From Xanthostigma xanthostigma (lineage: Eukaryota; Arthropoda; Insecta; Raphidioptera; Raphidiidae): 64,000 bases of DNA. The position numbers were made by a program, and so were the translations under genes. The stretch covers positions 30,195,401-30,259,400 of the forward strand of contig OY754472.1 of assembly GCA_963575645.1 (NCBI GenBank), read 5' to 3'. Under the pieces are notes generated by a model, which was given only the letters and a program-made list of their open reading frames with translations, had not been told where the DNA came from and searched no databases. Shown piece after piece: positions 1-10,670 of this stretch (positions are counted from its first letter, which is position 1; each line of letters opens with the position of its first letter).

Positions 1-52
1 CTGAGTTGTGTATTACAATTATAAATTATATAGCCACAAAAAATTATAAAAT

Positions 53-426
53 AAAAACTTTTTAACAAAAAAATTAAACCGCCGAAAAACTGAAAAGCAA
101 AAAATAATAAATCTTTTTATTTAACTAAGTTCTATTTAAGTAGTTGAACGTATGTGACAATCTAGTATATCTAAGTAATTTTGAGTCGGCGTCAAACAAC
201 CAATGAACAAAGATCACTAAAAGAAATAACCAAATCAAATTAGAGAACTCTCGTGAACTCTCAGAGATTCCGGCGAAGGATTGTTGACGCCGACTCAAAA
301 TTACTTAGATATACTAGATTGTCACATACGTTCAACTACTTAAATAGAACTTAGTTAAATAAAAAGATTTATTATTTTTTGCTTTTCAGTTTTTCGGCGG
401 TTTAATTTTTTTGTTAAAAAGTTTTT
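53..426. repeat. Long hairpin, 143-bp arms
   Basis: Bases 53-195 are the reverse complement of 284-426, with no mismatch seen when read against each other, around an 88-base loop. The arms include the words GAGTCGGCGTCAA (inner end) and AAAAACTTTTTAACAA (outer end). No target-site duplication is obvious beside the arms, so it may be a foldback transposon or a local inverted duplication. Such identity between arms implies a young structure or gene conversion. Transcription through it would give a long double-stranded RNA. Confidence 0.9.
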
Positions 427-599
427 TCAAGTCTTCTATATAGTTTTAAGTAATAGCGTTAACTTTTCTCGATATTTGTTCAACCTTTTTATTTGATGTA
501 TTAAAAATGAATGAATTGTTACACGTTAATGTGCATGACTTCTGCGCTTAAATCTACAGCAATTTGTTTGTCAGTAGAATTCCTGTAAAGCTGTCTAAA

Positions 600-927
600 A
601 GATGGCGCACATCTATAAAGCACGGAGCAGAAAACCCCGTTCGTAAAGTTATCCATGTTATTTAACGGAGTAGTGCACATTCGAGAAGCACCTGCAACCA
701 GCAACGACAACCAGTCGGTCGCCTGCAATTTCTGTCTGACCGTGTTGGACCGATCTACCGTGCTGGTGATGTGTCGTTTCATAAATTAATCAATAAAACT
801 GCTTGGAAACTGCAAAATTTCTACTGCACATTACGACTAAAATTTGCTCGTTCGTGGTGGACTGGTGTGCGACATCGTTCAGGTTGCAGATTTGTGCTGG
901 TTCATGCTTGACAAGTGTGTTCAGTCT
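600..927. repeat. Dispersed repeat, diverged copy of 50793-51144
   Basis: This stretch aligns over its length with 50793-51144: both have TTATTTAACGGAGTAGTG near the left, GGACCGATCTA in the middle and a GGTT(C/T)ATG(C/T)TTGACAA right end. The 50.8 kb copy has clear GACCGCGCACAC terminal inverted repeats; here the ends are eroded. It is a non-coding miniature DNA element; apparent short reading frames across it are shadows. Confidence 0.7.
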
Positions 928-935
928 TTTTTCAG

Positions 936-1739
936 AACAAACTTTGTAAAAAAATTAATATCGTATGTAAAGATGAAATTTAGTAGTAGGTACATGTAGT
1001 TTTGAACTATTTTCGGCCCGTAATCTTTTCCTTAAATGATAGTCACTTATACCAATTAGATGGTTTAAAGATGGATAAAAGCAATGTAAATGGAGCTATG
1101 GGATTAATTTTATAAGATCGTAAGAATTTCACTTAATTTGATTTTTCAGTATTCAGAAAAGTCGAGCCCTAGCTCCAGGTTCTAATCCGCGAATTAGTAG
1201 AAATAACAAGTGAATTTGCACTCAGGTCGGACTCAGATAATATATCATAGCTGTTGATGACGTTCCTTCACTTGAAATCTTTCTTAGAAAAAAGCTTGGA
1301 ATATTTTAATGAGCAAACCCTTTTTATGACCAATTATGAACGCTTGAAGGAAAAAATCTGTTTACTGATTTCTCTGACTGAAGACAGACTGAAAAAAGTT
1401 CAACGAGAACGCATTTACAGTTGAAATGATCGCACAACGCCTTCAATGCATCTGTTTAGAAATGTTAGTCTTGGAAAAAAACTCTTTATAACTGTGCAAG
1501 AAATAATTAAAACTGCAAAGTAAAAAAGAGCAAGAAATGTTTAACACCGTTACAAATTTATTTATTAAAATACTTCACATGCAAATGTAATATAATGCGG
1601 TCCCTTTTAACTGTTATTGATAAGGTCACATGATTCTCTTTTTTCTAAAACACGCATGTTTGATTCATTTACATAAATAATATGCCGTAAACGGTTGCAT
1701 AAGTGAGGGTGAATATTAATATTTGTTTTGTTGATTTGA
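936..1739. other. No feature seen
   Basis: AT-rich sequence without a convincing reading frame, inverted repeat or match to other parts of the window. Confidence 0.5.
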
Positions 1740-2035
1740 AATTTGGATATGTAGAAAAGCATGCATCCTACAAACAGAAAAATACGTGAATAACTTGAGG
1801 ATTAAAATAGATATCTAGACTGACTGTGTTTGGTATTTAATCATCCAAAAAAGAAATGACTATTCAGCTAATGTTTGGCATAATTTCTTAGCTCCAATTA
1901 TAGAAAAGCATGCGCCCTACAAACAGAAAAATACGTGAATAACTTGAATAGAATAGATATCTTGGCTGACTCTGATGTTTACTCCCCTAAAAAAGAAATG
2001 GCTCGGTACGCTGATGTGTTTGGCTTCATTCAAAT
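1740..2035. repeat. Imperfect tandem duplication, about 149-bp period
   Basis: The block starting TAGAAAAGCATGC near 1752 recurs at 1901, followed in both by CCTACAAACAGAAAAATACG, an ATAGATATCT word, a tract of the form CTAAAAAAGAAATG or CCAAAAAAGAAATG, and a TGTTTGGC word. The copies differ by substitutions and small indels, so this is an old local duplication rather than a fresh one. No coding potential is seen. Confidence 0.75.
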
Positions 2036-2475
2036 TCTTTACTAAGCAAGAACCTTATTTCTAGACTGATGTAAGTTAATGCTCCCAGACCGTAATCATT
2101 TCGTATTATTATTTTTCCATTTTCAGAATTCAAATAAGTTTTTGCTGAATTCGAAGACATGAAAATATTTAATTTACAAATCAGTTGATCTCCATAATTG
2201 TTACATTCCAAACGGAAAATGACAACATCGATGACGAAGGAACTGGTTATGCAATTTGCATAACTAGTTCCTTTACTCAGATCCTTATAGAGATTGGAGA
2301 TTAAAAACGCTCGAAAACTGAGGTTATTAGCGAAGTTTCTTATAAAAATATTGTCTTGTCATCAGAACTACATATCTGTGCAAAGTTTCAAGTCGGATCG
2401 AGTATGTGGAATTAACTCAAAATTTATTAAGATTTTAATCAAGAAAAAATGTATCTAGCTTAGGCAACGAATAAT

Positions 2476-3643
2476 TCTAGATGGAAAAGTCGAAAGCAGA
2501 ACATTTGACTTAGGAACTTTGTTTGGACTAGTTAGGAGATAAACATACTAAAAGTCCTTACCCCTCCGAGGTACGCCCGAAGGGGGGGAGCACAAAGAAG
2601 GTCCCGTTTTTTGGTATTTTGCTTTCATCTCGAAAACGGTACGTCGTACGAAATTTTGTTGGAATACATAATGAAAGCTGATAAAATTCTCTACAACTTT
2701 AGCTTTCACACTTTTTATCTATCTCCAATCTTTGCTTAGCTATGAGCTCCGAAAAATGGTCGATTTTCAAAAATGTGTTAAATTCTCTGTAGCACATTGT
2801 AACAATACGAATTTGTCAAAATCATTTCGTATCGCTCATCCACACTATTAAAAACACCCACACACTATTAAAAAATAACATAAGCTGGGAGTACCTCCAC
2901 ACAGGGCCCTCTTTCCCACTGGGCACTCTGGCACGTGCCCAGGGCCCCGCGATCGATAGGGACTCCCTAGTTTAATGGTATACTAAGTACCTAAACTGTT
3001 TTAAACAAAAATCATCAGTGAACTATTTTTCATATACTTATTTTTTTTGTGTCCTTCATGTTAAAATTGGGAACGTGATCCTTTTAAATATATGCATTTT
3101 ATATCACATTCCTCGACTTAGAATCTAGAACCTAGTTTATCTATTTTCTTTGTCTATTCTAACAAAATAGTGCTCTGTTAAGGTCATAGGGGCCCCATAA
3201 TCCTAATGTGCCCAGGGCCTTCAATAGGTTAAAGCTTATGTTATTTTTTAATAGTGTGTGGGTGTTTTTAATAGTTTGGATGAGCGATACGAAATGATTT
3301 TGACAAATTCGTATTGTTACAATGTGCTACAGAGAATTTAACACATTTTTGAAAATCGACCATTTTTCGGAGCTCATAGCTAGGCAAAGATTGGAGATAG
3401 ATAAAAAGTGTGAAAGCTAAAGTTGTAGAGAATTTTATCAGCTTTCATTATGTATTACAAAAAAATTTCGTACGACGTACCGTTTTCGAGATGAAAGCAA
3501 AAAACCAAAAAACGGGACCTTCTTTGTGCTCCCCCCCTTCGGGCGTACCTCAGAGGGGCAAGGACTTTTAGTATGTTTATCTCCTAACTAGTCCAAACAA
3601 AGTTCCTAAGTCAAATGTTCTGCTTTCGACTTTTCCATCTAGA
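2476..3643. mobile_element. Giant foldback element with 411-bp arms
   Basis: Bases 2476-2886 and 3233-3643 are near-identical reverse complements (both 411 bp, a few differences), beginning TCTAGATGGAAAAGTCG and ending at AACATAAGCT. The arms carry no coding frame. The 346-base loop holds hAT-like sequence listed separately. The terminal TCTAGA is itself palindromic, so the exact end and any target duplication are ambiguous. Arm similarity this high over 400 bp suggests recent formation or homogenisation. It could be a foldback transposon or an inverted duplication around a hAT remnant. Confidence 0.85.
2902..3230. mobile_element. hAT-like non-autonomous remnant in the foldback loop
   Basis: The left end reads CAGGGCCCTCTTTCCCACTG with GGCACGTGCCCAGGGCCCC soon after; the right side has GGGGCCCCATAATCC and GTGCCCAGGGCCTTC. 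This CAGGGCC start and GTGCCCAGGGCC pairing is typical of a widespread arthropod hAT family (from general knowledge). The expected right terminus closing in ...GCCCTG is missing, as the sequence runs directly into the right arm of the foldback, so it is truncated. No transposase frame is present. Confidence 0.6.
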
Positions 3644-4549
3644 TGCCCCTTATGAGCACTCATTGACTAAACTAATCCTGTATTTTTATTCTTGGATGCT
3701 TTGTTGTTTAATTAAACGGTCATCTCATCGCTTTAAGAAGAATGTTTTTAATTACTCGCTTTATATTAATTATTAATAGAGCTTTTTACATTATTTTCAA
3801 TATTATTTCAACAAATATTGCGTAATTGTGAAAAGTTCTCCATGTCGTTTTCTTTAGTTTTTGAATCAAGACTTATTAATTTGCATCTACATTGTTTCGC
3901 ATTAACTGTATATAATAAATAGTTAGTTGTAAAATGACAAATTAAAAAACTAATTTCCAAAAAACAAAACCGAATACTTAAATTATTAAATATTAAATAG
4001 AACTAAACAGTGCGTTATTATTAGGATACATAGATTGTGTGTAATTCATGTTATATGCAAGAGTGAATAATACGTGATTGATCAATGATATGAGTATGAC
4101 CAGTGACCAACGTAATCCTGAACGAAAATATAATTACCTATTTCAAAATCTCACGAAATCATCAATTATATTCGACGGTGAACTCTTCTAAAAAATGGCG
4201 GTTGTTAGTTGTTAATATTGATAGTGGATACGCTAAGATGGAAACGAAAATCACGCAACATGTCGACTTTTGAAACACCAATTGCTTACTCAATAGTCAA
4301 TGATACGGACGACATTTGTAATTGAACGATCTCTTTTGTTTATTGAGTGAGCGGTTAGTAACTTGATTGTTATTTTTCTAAAAAATATGCGGATGTTTAA
4401 TTCGTTCTCAAAACTCGTATAAATTTGTTGATTTTTTCTCTTCTTTCATGGTTTTCTAAAATGACAATTTGTGATCTTACAGTCAGGTGCGGACTTGGTA
4501 TATAACGCAGTATTGCATTAAAAATTCAAATAAAATATAAATTAAGTAT
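3644..4549. other. No feature seen
   Basis: AT-rich sequence. A weak inverted pair (TTGCTTACTCAAT and ATTGAGTGAGCGG, about 4280-4355) is the only structure noticed. No coding frame. Confidence 0.5.
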
Positions 4550-4801
4550 ATCCGTCAAAAATTGCAATCTGTAGAGCTCGGATGTACGTACGTACGACAA
4601 ACCGATGACTGTTCGCGATTTTCAATGACAAAAGGTGTTATTATGAGCTCTAATCAATCTTAAAACGGTTCCATTTTATAGAATAGAATTTTCCCTTTTC
4701 CAAAAGCTACAATTTAAATGGATTTCCTGCAAAATTAGCCTAGATATAACTTCTTGTATGAACGAAACTAGGCTCTGTCGCGCAAGGCGATATTATAACA
4801 C
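4550..4801. repeat. Dispersed repeat copy (partner at 53463-53744)
   Basis: It shares with 53463-53744, in the same orientation, AATTGC(A/G)ATCTGTAGAG, a CGTACGTACGTAC tract, GTG/GCGATTTTCAAT, a (C/T)TATTTTATAGA word, ATGGATTTC, ATATAACTTCTT and ATGAACGAAA. Divergence is considerable. No terminal repeats or coding frame are seen, so the element class is unknown. Confidence 0.75.
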
Positions 4802-5431
4802 GGTGTCCTAGAAAGGGACCATCAAATTGTATTTTTTAAAATAAATAATAGCTATTAAAAGGATAATTCTAGTACTTCATTTTTTATTCATCAAAAGATA
4901 CAGTAGTGGTAAAAAACACTAATAAAAAATTATTGGAAATCGTTTTTCCTGAAACTTATTATCGTATAAAATCTATCGATTTTATGATGTTTGAGCTAAT
5001 TATATTTAGTTGATAAAATTACAGTAATTGACGTAAATAACCGAAATGTTCATCGACAAAAAACGTTGAATATTAAAAATAATGGAATATTGATTCAATT
5101 ATATACATCTAAATTTTAGTAATTTCGTTGGACACCCATATTTGGTCAGGGATGATCGATGTACTATCAGCGATGTTGATAATAACGAAAATTGCAACTT
5201 ATTTATGAATCGCAGACCAAAACAAAACTGACTATAATCACAATACATTAAGGTATACTCTATACTTGTGTGACTTGACAGGGATGGGAAAACAAAACCC
5301 ATAATGGTCAATTTTATAATTGGTCATTGACTCGAGTTAGTTAAGAGTAAATTGCGAGGCTTAGAAACTACAGTAGAAACTGTGAAAGAAGATCTCGTTG
5401 ATCGATAATTTTAAATTGCGTGTCTTTCTAA
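4802..5431. other. No feature seen
   Basis: AT-rich, no supported reading frame or repeat; it leads up to the truncated LINE. Confidence 0.45.
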
Positions 5432-5820
5432 CATACTTCATGCCGTTTTAATGTTAGTGTTAGGATATTGTTGGGGATGCCCTTTAGTAAGAACAGTAAT
5501 TTTAAAGATCAGTATCCAACTCACAGTACAATACATAGCTACCAAACGCGTAATAAGAACTCAATTATTCTTCCGAAACCAAATCTTAGTCTTTATCAAA
5601 ATAGCCCCGAATACTCTGCCCTAAATTTCTATAACTGCCTTCCTATAGAACTGAAGAATTTACGTTTTCTTAAATTTAAAAAGGAGCTTAAATCATTTTT
5701 AATTCAAGCTTGTCTATATTCAGTACAAGATTTTTTTTAAATTAATTTTAATTAAGAAATTTATGACGAACTCCTGCTGTATAGCTATTATGGACAATAA
5801 ATTTATCTATCTATCTATTG
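5432..5820 (+). mobile_element. 5'-truncated non-LTR retrotransposon (LINE), ORF2 C-terminus and 3' tail
   Basis: An open frame runs from 5432 to the TAA at 5738-5740 and encodes the far C-terminal part of a Jockey-like ORF2 protein, downstream of the reverse transcriptase core. Visible landmarks are HSYQTRNK, LPKPNLSLYQNSPEYSA, NFYNCLPIELKNL and a lysine-rich KFKKELKSFL segment, the usual order in this family's C-terminus. No catalytic YxDD region is present, so the copy is 5'-truncated and dead. After the stop come a short 3' UTR, AATAAA at 5796-5801 and a (TCTA)n tail ending near 5820, as LINEs of this type leave. There is no ATG requirement here; the frame is simply open into the truncation. 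Confidence 0.85.
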
Positions 5821-7967
5821 TTTTTGATCGTTTCTATAGCCACATAGTAGTGAGGCGTGTGTAATTGTGTATATATATTTCTCACATCCCTAAGTATAGA
5901 TTTTTATAAATATTAGATCTGGCAATCTCGGTTGTAAAGTTCGAACGTCCGCTCACCGGGCGGTATTGGCAACGCAGCAGTTACATAACCCAGCCGTGTG
6001 TTGGTTGGATCGGTCGACCGGTCTGCCGCACGTGACGTCATCACAGCACACACACATGCACAAAATATATACACAACAATCTTATGTTTATGTATAGTAC
6101 CTACACATTCTATACACAACTTCTCAACGTTGCCGTGTTGCCAGCTCACCTACCGTCGTAACTGGCTGGCTCTGTGGCTGCTTGAAAACAAGAGACTGTT
6201 GTTGGCCTCATATTCGCTGCGCTTCGACTGTTTCTTCGCTCCTCGCTCACTTGTTTTTTCCATGGCCTGATATACATAATATAATATTGTATAACGTTCC
6301 TATGGCTTGGCTTGCGGTGTTTCTTCGCTCTTCTCGTATTGCTTGTTATAATATGCTGTGAGAAACTATTTCTCTTAAATGTTGAAATAAAAAAAAAAAC
6401 TCATTAGTGGAGCTCGTAAGAGCTTGTGGTTTAACAAAACCGAAATGAAATTCATATAAAAATCTTGCTTATGTTTATATATTATAGTCGTTAATTACGA
6501 TTTTTTGTAATTTCTTAGACTTGGAGTAGAATTATAAAGGCGGTGGTCGTTTTTGGTGTAGTATTTTTTAAAACTACAAACGTATGAATATCTGAATATA
6601 TTATTACAACCAAAGATTGCCTGGAAAAGTGATCTTTAATCACTGATTTTTTGTCCATTTTTTCTGAACACTACGATCAATCGAAAATTGATACGGATGA
6701 AAGTTCAAAGAAGCATGTTTCTCAGTAACTTTTATTAAAACATTTTATGTATATAGGTAGGTATAGGGTACACGTTCTCCGTTTCCTAGAAACCAAAAAA
6801 AAGAGTGTAGGTGACAACTACAATTGATGAGAAAATGTAATCGACTTTCAGTAAAAATTGAATAGAACAGCTGTACATTTTAATCTGAAAATACTCGCAA
6901 ACAAAATATATATTACAAGAAATTGGAAACTTTACAAACCACATTTTTAAAATTCTTTTTTTAATAAATACTATTTTTTTATACTACAAGACGATGGAAA
7001 GTTTACTCTCCAAATTGTTTTAGTAACGTTTTTCATAAAAAAAGTGCGTGTAACATTTACGCACGAAGTAAAACATGAAAACAATACATATATTGTTAGG
7101 TTTACAGTTCATGTATATTGCACATGTAGATCAGAATATAAACAGGTAAAAATGACAAAATTGAAAATTTGCTCCAGGAATCTTTTGACTAGTAGAATAA
7201 TTACAGATAACCACGATTTCGAAATTACTGATCTATAACAGACGGCCAAGCAATAAAGGTTTTTTTACCATTTTAGTACGGGACCTTAAAAAACCTAAGA
7301 ATTGGTGAGCTCATTAAAAATAGCACAATTAGTGTACCTTGAAAAAAAAAAAAATCTGCCTCTGTAGGTATAAAATCTTTTTGAAATAAATCAATCTGCC
7401 TGTACAAGAGAAATGAAAAACACTTCCAAACACTGAAAATACATTTCTTTATAGAGAGCTCCTCTCTGAACAGAAATTCGAACAGGTACGCTGAGTTCAC
7501 TCAACGACAGGTAGTAAGAATATTGTCTCTGGGTAAATAAATTTAACCATATATGATTTTGAAGAAATGCAATTTTTGTTTGTTGAAATTCCCACAGTTT
7601 ATAACCGAGGACAGGTACCTAGGTTTTATTTTTTGTAAATATAATATACAGGTGCATAATTTAAAACTTAAAAGTGACATAGTTCGAAAATTTATGGTTT
7701 TGTCATTTGTGGGAGTAGGTATTTGAAATTTGGATACTAATCCAGAACAGAAATTACCGGAGATTCTTGATTTTAATAATTGATCGTGATATATAAATCA
7801 ATCTAAAACCAAATTTGAGGTAAATCAGACATGTTAGTATAACAAATCTGATAATACATGCAATACGTGCTTATAGAGTAGATGACTAAAACGGAAATAA
7901 TCAAATATTAGTAAAAAACCATTTAAAAACAAGCGTTTATTGAATTCTACTAAAACGAAGAAAGTAA
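5821..7967. other. No supported gene or repeat
   Basis: Mostly AT-rich. About 5920-6260 is less AT-rich and holds overlapping short frames on both strands, none with a recognisable domain. The TGTTTCTTCGCTC word occurs twice (near 6230 and 6320). Nothing here supports a gene. Confidence 0.45.
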
Positions 7968-8160
7968 ACAAAAATCATTTTATCATTATTGACTTGACCT
8001 AAAAGCTTTTTGCGAGATATATTCATAAAAAATGCATATAATTCAAACTTTTTGCGAAAAGCTTTTCGCGAGATATATTCATAAAAAATGCATATAATTC
8101 AAACTTTTTGCGAAAAGCTTTTAGGTGAGAGTAACAATGATAAAATGATTTTATTTGTTT
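7968..8160. mobile_element. Inverted-repeat element with internal 56-bp duplication
   Basis: Flanking arms ACAAAAATCATTTTATCATT (left) and AATGATAAAATGATTTTATTTG (right) are inverted, each followed inward by ACCTAAAAGCTTTT. The middle is two almost identical 56-bp units, 8001-8056 and 8057-8112, each beginning AAAAGCTTTT and containing ATGCATATAATTCAAAC; they differ at one base. A miniature inverted-repeat element that has suffered a recent internal tandem duplication fits best. Confidence 0.75.
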
Positions 8161-8836
8161 GATTGCTTGTTATTTTATTTATTCAGAAGCCATGCGGCTG
8201 TGTACCTATATTGTATTTTCCATGCCTTTTATCAGTAAGAATGTTTTTTTAAACGTTCATAAGAAGTTTTTTAAAACAATGATGATTTTGGACATTGGTC
8301 AAATACTTCTTACCTGCCTCGAGCATATTTTTTTGCAAAAAAAAATCGTAAAATATGTATTTGAGTATACTTTTTTGTTGTAATAATGGTTGACAGACAC
8401 GCTGCAGCAATCGTACATCGTGCGATCTTCTGTTGTCTTTGAGATAATCTTTTCTTGTGTACACGCAAGAACAAAAGACTGTTGTTACGGTGCGAAGAGC
8501 CGATGCTGCTTTGTTTTGTTGTACGTAGTGTGACCATTTTTTTTGTTTGAAACACATTGCTGTGTTGCTATGTTTTACCATTGCACGATTCTGTTCACTC
8601 ATGCGAAATAAAATGTTGTAGTCGAAGTCCAGACTGTGAAAGTTTGAAAAACGGTCAATTTTGCAATTTTATAAATTATCGTTAATTCTGCATTTGCATG
8701 CGAATTTCTCTATTTTCGAAATTTGGTCCTTTTCGTATTTTCGAATTATCGAATGAATTACGCGTGCCGTTTTTTACAGATTTTATCTCAGAAACTAACG
8801 ATTTAGATGGTTATATATACTTCTTAATGTAATATT
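8161..8836. other. No supported gene
   Basis: Several short overlapping frames exist on both strands between 8160 and 8600, but two different minus frames overlap for over 200 bases and neither shows a domain. I treat them as chance frames. Confidence 0.45.
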
Positions 8837-8840
8837 TTAA

Positions 8841-9215
8841 GGCCGCAGCACACGAGGGTGCTGGGACTTATTTTGGCTGGCGCGCGGGCTACGAAGATGG
8901 AAATAACGTCACTGCGGGCTCGTGTGCGAGCTCACACAATGAATTTCAAAATTAGAACCAGGACTATTTTTTGTGCTAGTTTGTCTGCTTGTTTTGAGCA
9001 AGAACCAATCAGAAAACTGTATCTTGTCACGTGGGCGACATGAACAAACACGGCGTCATAGCGTGTGTTCTGTTCAGAGACGATAAACATCCACTTTTGT
9101 TAAGATTCTATCATTGCGTACAAAGTCAGCTTCAATACGCGCATCGTGTGAAGCGAATACATAAAAGCCATTAGAAAACCCAGCGTCACAGCACGGTTCA
9201 AATCTAGCGGCAAAA
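8841..9215 (+). mobile_element. TTAA-flanked MITE, copy 1 (right end lost)
   Basis: TTAA at 8837-8840 is followed by GGCCGCAGCACACGAGG. The body aligns with the complete copy at 36126-36540 through GGAAAT(A/G)ACGTCA, AAAATTAGAAC, (C/T)AACCAATCAG-like and CGTGTGAAGCGA words and an AATCTAGCGGCAAA stretch near 9205. The right inverted repeat seen in the 36 kb copy is missing. TTAA target plus terminal repeats is the signature of piggyBac-type elements; there is no transposase here. Confidence 0.75.
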
Positions 9216-10009
9216 AAAGAAAATTAGTCTGTGTTGAAATTTTCACGCATGTTGTATTGTGTATGGAGAATTCGTTTGTTCTGCACTTCATTGAAAAACA
9301 ATCGATCGTCTAATTTATGAATTGAATACATATACATTATTTCCGTTGACGTATGATTTCTATTTGTCGTTTTGCATGAAACCTTCGATGTTTTTTTTTT
9401 TTAAATGGAGATGAGATGGCATGAGTTCGGATAGCAGGTGTGAACATTTTACTTGGTAATTTTGTGTTGACGAATTTTAAGACACTGTTAATATACAAAG
9501 AATTGCAAATTATTCGTACGTAAAAGAATGAAATTCAAATTTAGTTTACCTGCATACAATTTAGTCATAGTGGACCTTGAAATATTAAAAAAGAGAAGTG
9601 AAGAAAAAAGTGCTGACTTGCAGTTATTGTTATTAAAAAATAGAATTATTTTTGATTGCAATCACGATGTAATAAGAAAAGAAAGCTCGAAAAAACCAAC
9701 GAGTTAGGAAGTTATTTATTTTACACGTAATCATAGTCCTAAAAACTACAAAAGTAATGGTAAAGGAGTTTTTGTAATATCTATAAAAACAACAAAGTTA
9801 TGCTGCTACAGAATTTGACACAATTCTCTGGACTATGTCGTTCACAGTGAGGATGACGTCACGCGGCACAAATATCATATTTAATAATAACTAATAAATA
9901 TATCAAGCCATGAAGGCAACAAAGAACTAACAATTGAATATATATAGCAATTAATGTAATTTTAATTGGGAAATTTGGCATAATATGTGAAAATATCTTA
10001 AATTCATGG
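9216..10009. other. No feature seen
   Basis: AT-rich, no convincing frame or repeat. Confidence 0.45.
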
Positions 10010-10103
10010 CTTTGACTATATTATTATCGGGTTAAAATAAAAACGCTTTTCGCGGAGACCAACTTTCCAACGTAAGTCAACTATAAAAACCCGTGGCATT
10101 CTA
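10010..10103 (+). mobile_element. Helitron-like fragment (family 1), host of the mariner
   Basis: TTATTATCGGGTTAAAATAA, AAACGCTTTTCGCGGAGACC and AACGTAAGTC correspond to the middle of the family-1 copy at 39996-40236. The mariner begins at 10104 and no family-1 sequence resumes after it, so this is a partial copy. Confidence 0.6.
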
Positions 10104-10668
10104 TTAGGTTGATGCATAATTATTGAGGAATCATCCCAAACGGAATTTGTTATTGGTGGAATGACGAAGATGAGCATCAACAGTGGAGCATTCCGGCAAA
10201 AATGGCAAGCGGCAGTTCAACATTAACAGTGATATCTATCTGGCTCAGCTTGACCGCTTTCACGCTGCAATCGAAGTGAGACAACCACGAAAAAAGAACC
10301 ATATCGACTTCCACCATGATAATGCCCGTCCTCATGTTGAACGTCGTGTCGTCGAATCGATCGCCAATAAGGGATGGGAGCTGCTCCCACATCCGCCATA
10401 TTCACCGACCGAAGCTCCCACAGACTATCACGTCCATCGCTCGTTGAAAAACTGGCAAACAAACATTTACGACGATTTGGATGACTTAGTAACTCATGTC
10501 AAAGCGTGGATTGCATCCAAGAACCGTGCATTCTTTGCCCATGGGATCTGCCAAGCAAATGGGAAGCAACTTTTGAAGTAGATGGTGGTGACTACGTTCC
10601 GGAATAAGCATTTGTTAAATATTTGGATCGTTTTTGTTGAAAGCCGCAATAATTATGCATCAACCTAA
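10104..10668 (+). mobile_element. Internally deleted mariner (Tc1/mariner superfamily)
   Basis: Perfect 22-bp terminal inverted repeats, TTAGGTTGATGCATAATTAT.. at 10104-10125 and its reverse complement at 10647-10668, are flanked by TA at 10102-10103 and 10669-10670, the mariner target duplication. At 565 bp it is under half the usual length of about 1.3 kb. The remaining coding part is the C-terminal half of a D,D34D transposase. It sits inside a Helitron-like fragment. Both ends are intact, so it could in principle have been moved in trans by a related transposase. Confidence 0.95.
10183..10607 (+). pseudogene. Mariner transposase remnant, D,D34D catalytic half
   Basis: The frame open from 10183 to a stop at 10579-10581 reads YLAQLDRFHAAI, then HHDNARPHV with the second catalytic aspartate (codon 10318-10320), GWELLPHPPYSP, and PTDYH with the third (codon 10423-10425). 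Exactly 34 residues separate the two, defining D,D34D mariners. The DNA-binding N-terminus and first aspartate are deleted. Close to 10550 a small indel shifts the frame: the expected C-terminal residues continue in another frame as LPSKWEATFEVDGGDY and stop at 10605-10607. There is no genuine start codon. The gene cannot make an active transposase. Confidence 0.93.
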
Positions 10669-10670
10669 TA

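Noticed and set aside
5913..6270. Overlapping frames on opposite strands in a GC-richer patch
   Set aside because: They are mutual shadows with no domain, splice or start context.
8249..8602. Minus-strand frame of 117 residues overlapping a second minus frame
   Set aside because: The two frames overlap for over 200 bases, neither has recognisable motifs, and part of the sequence is T-run derived lysine and phenylalanine.
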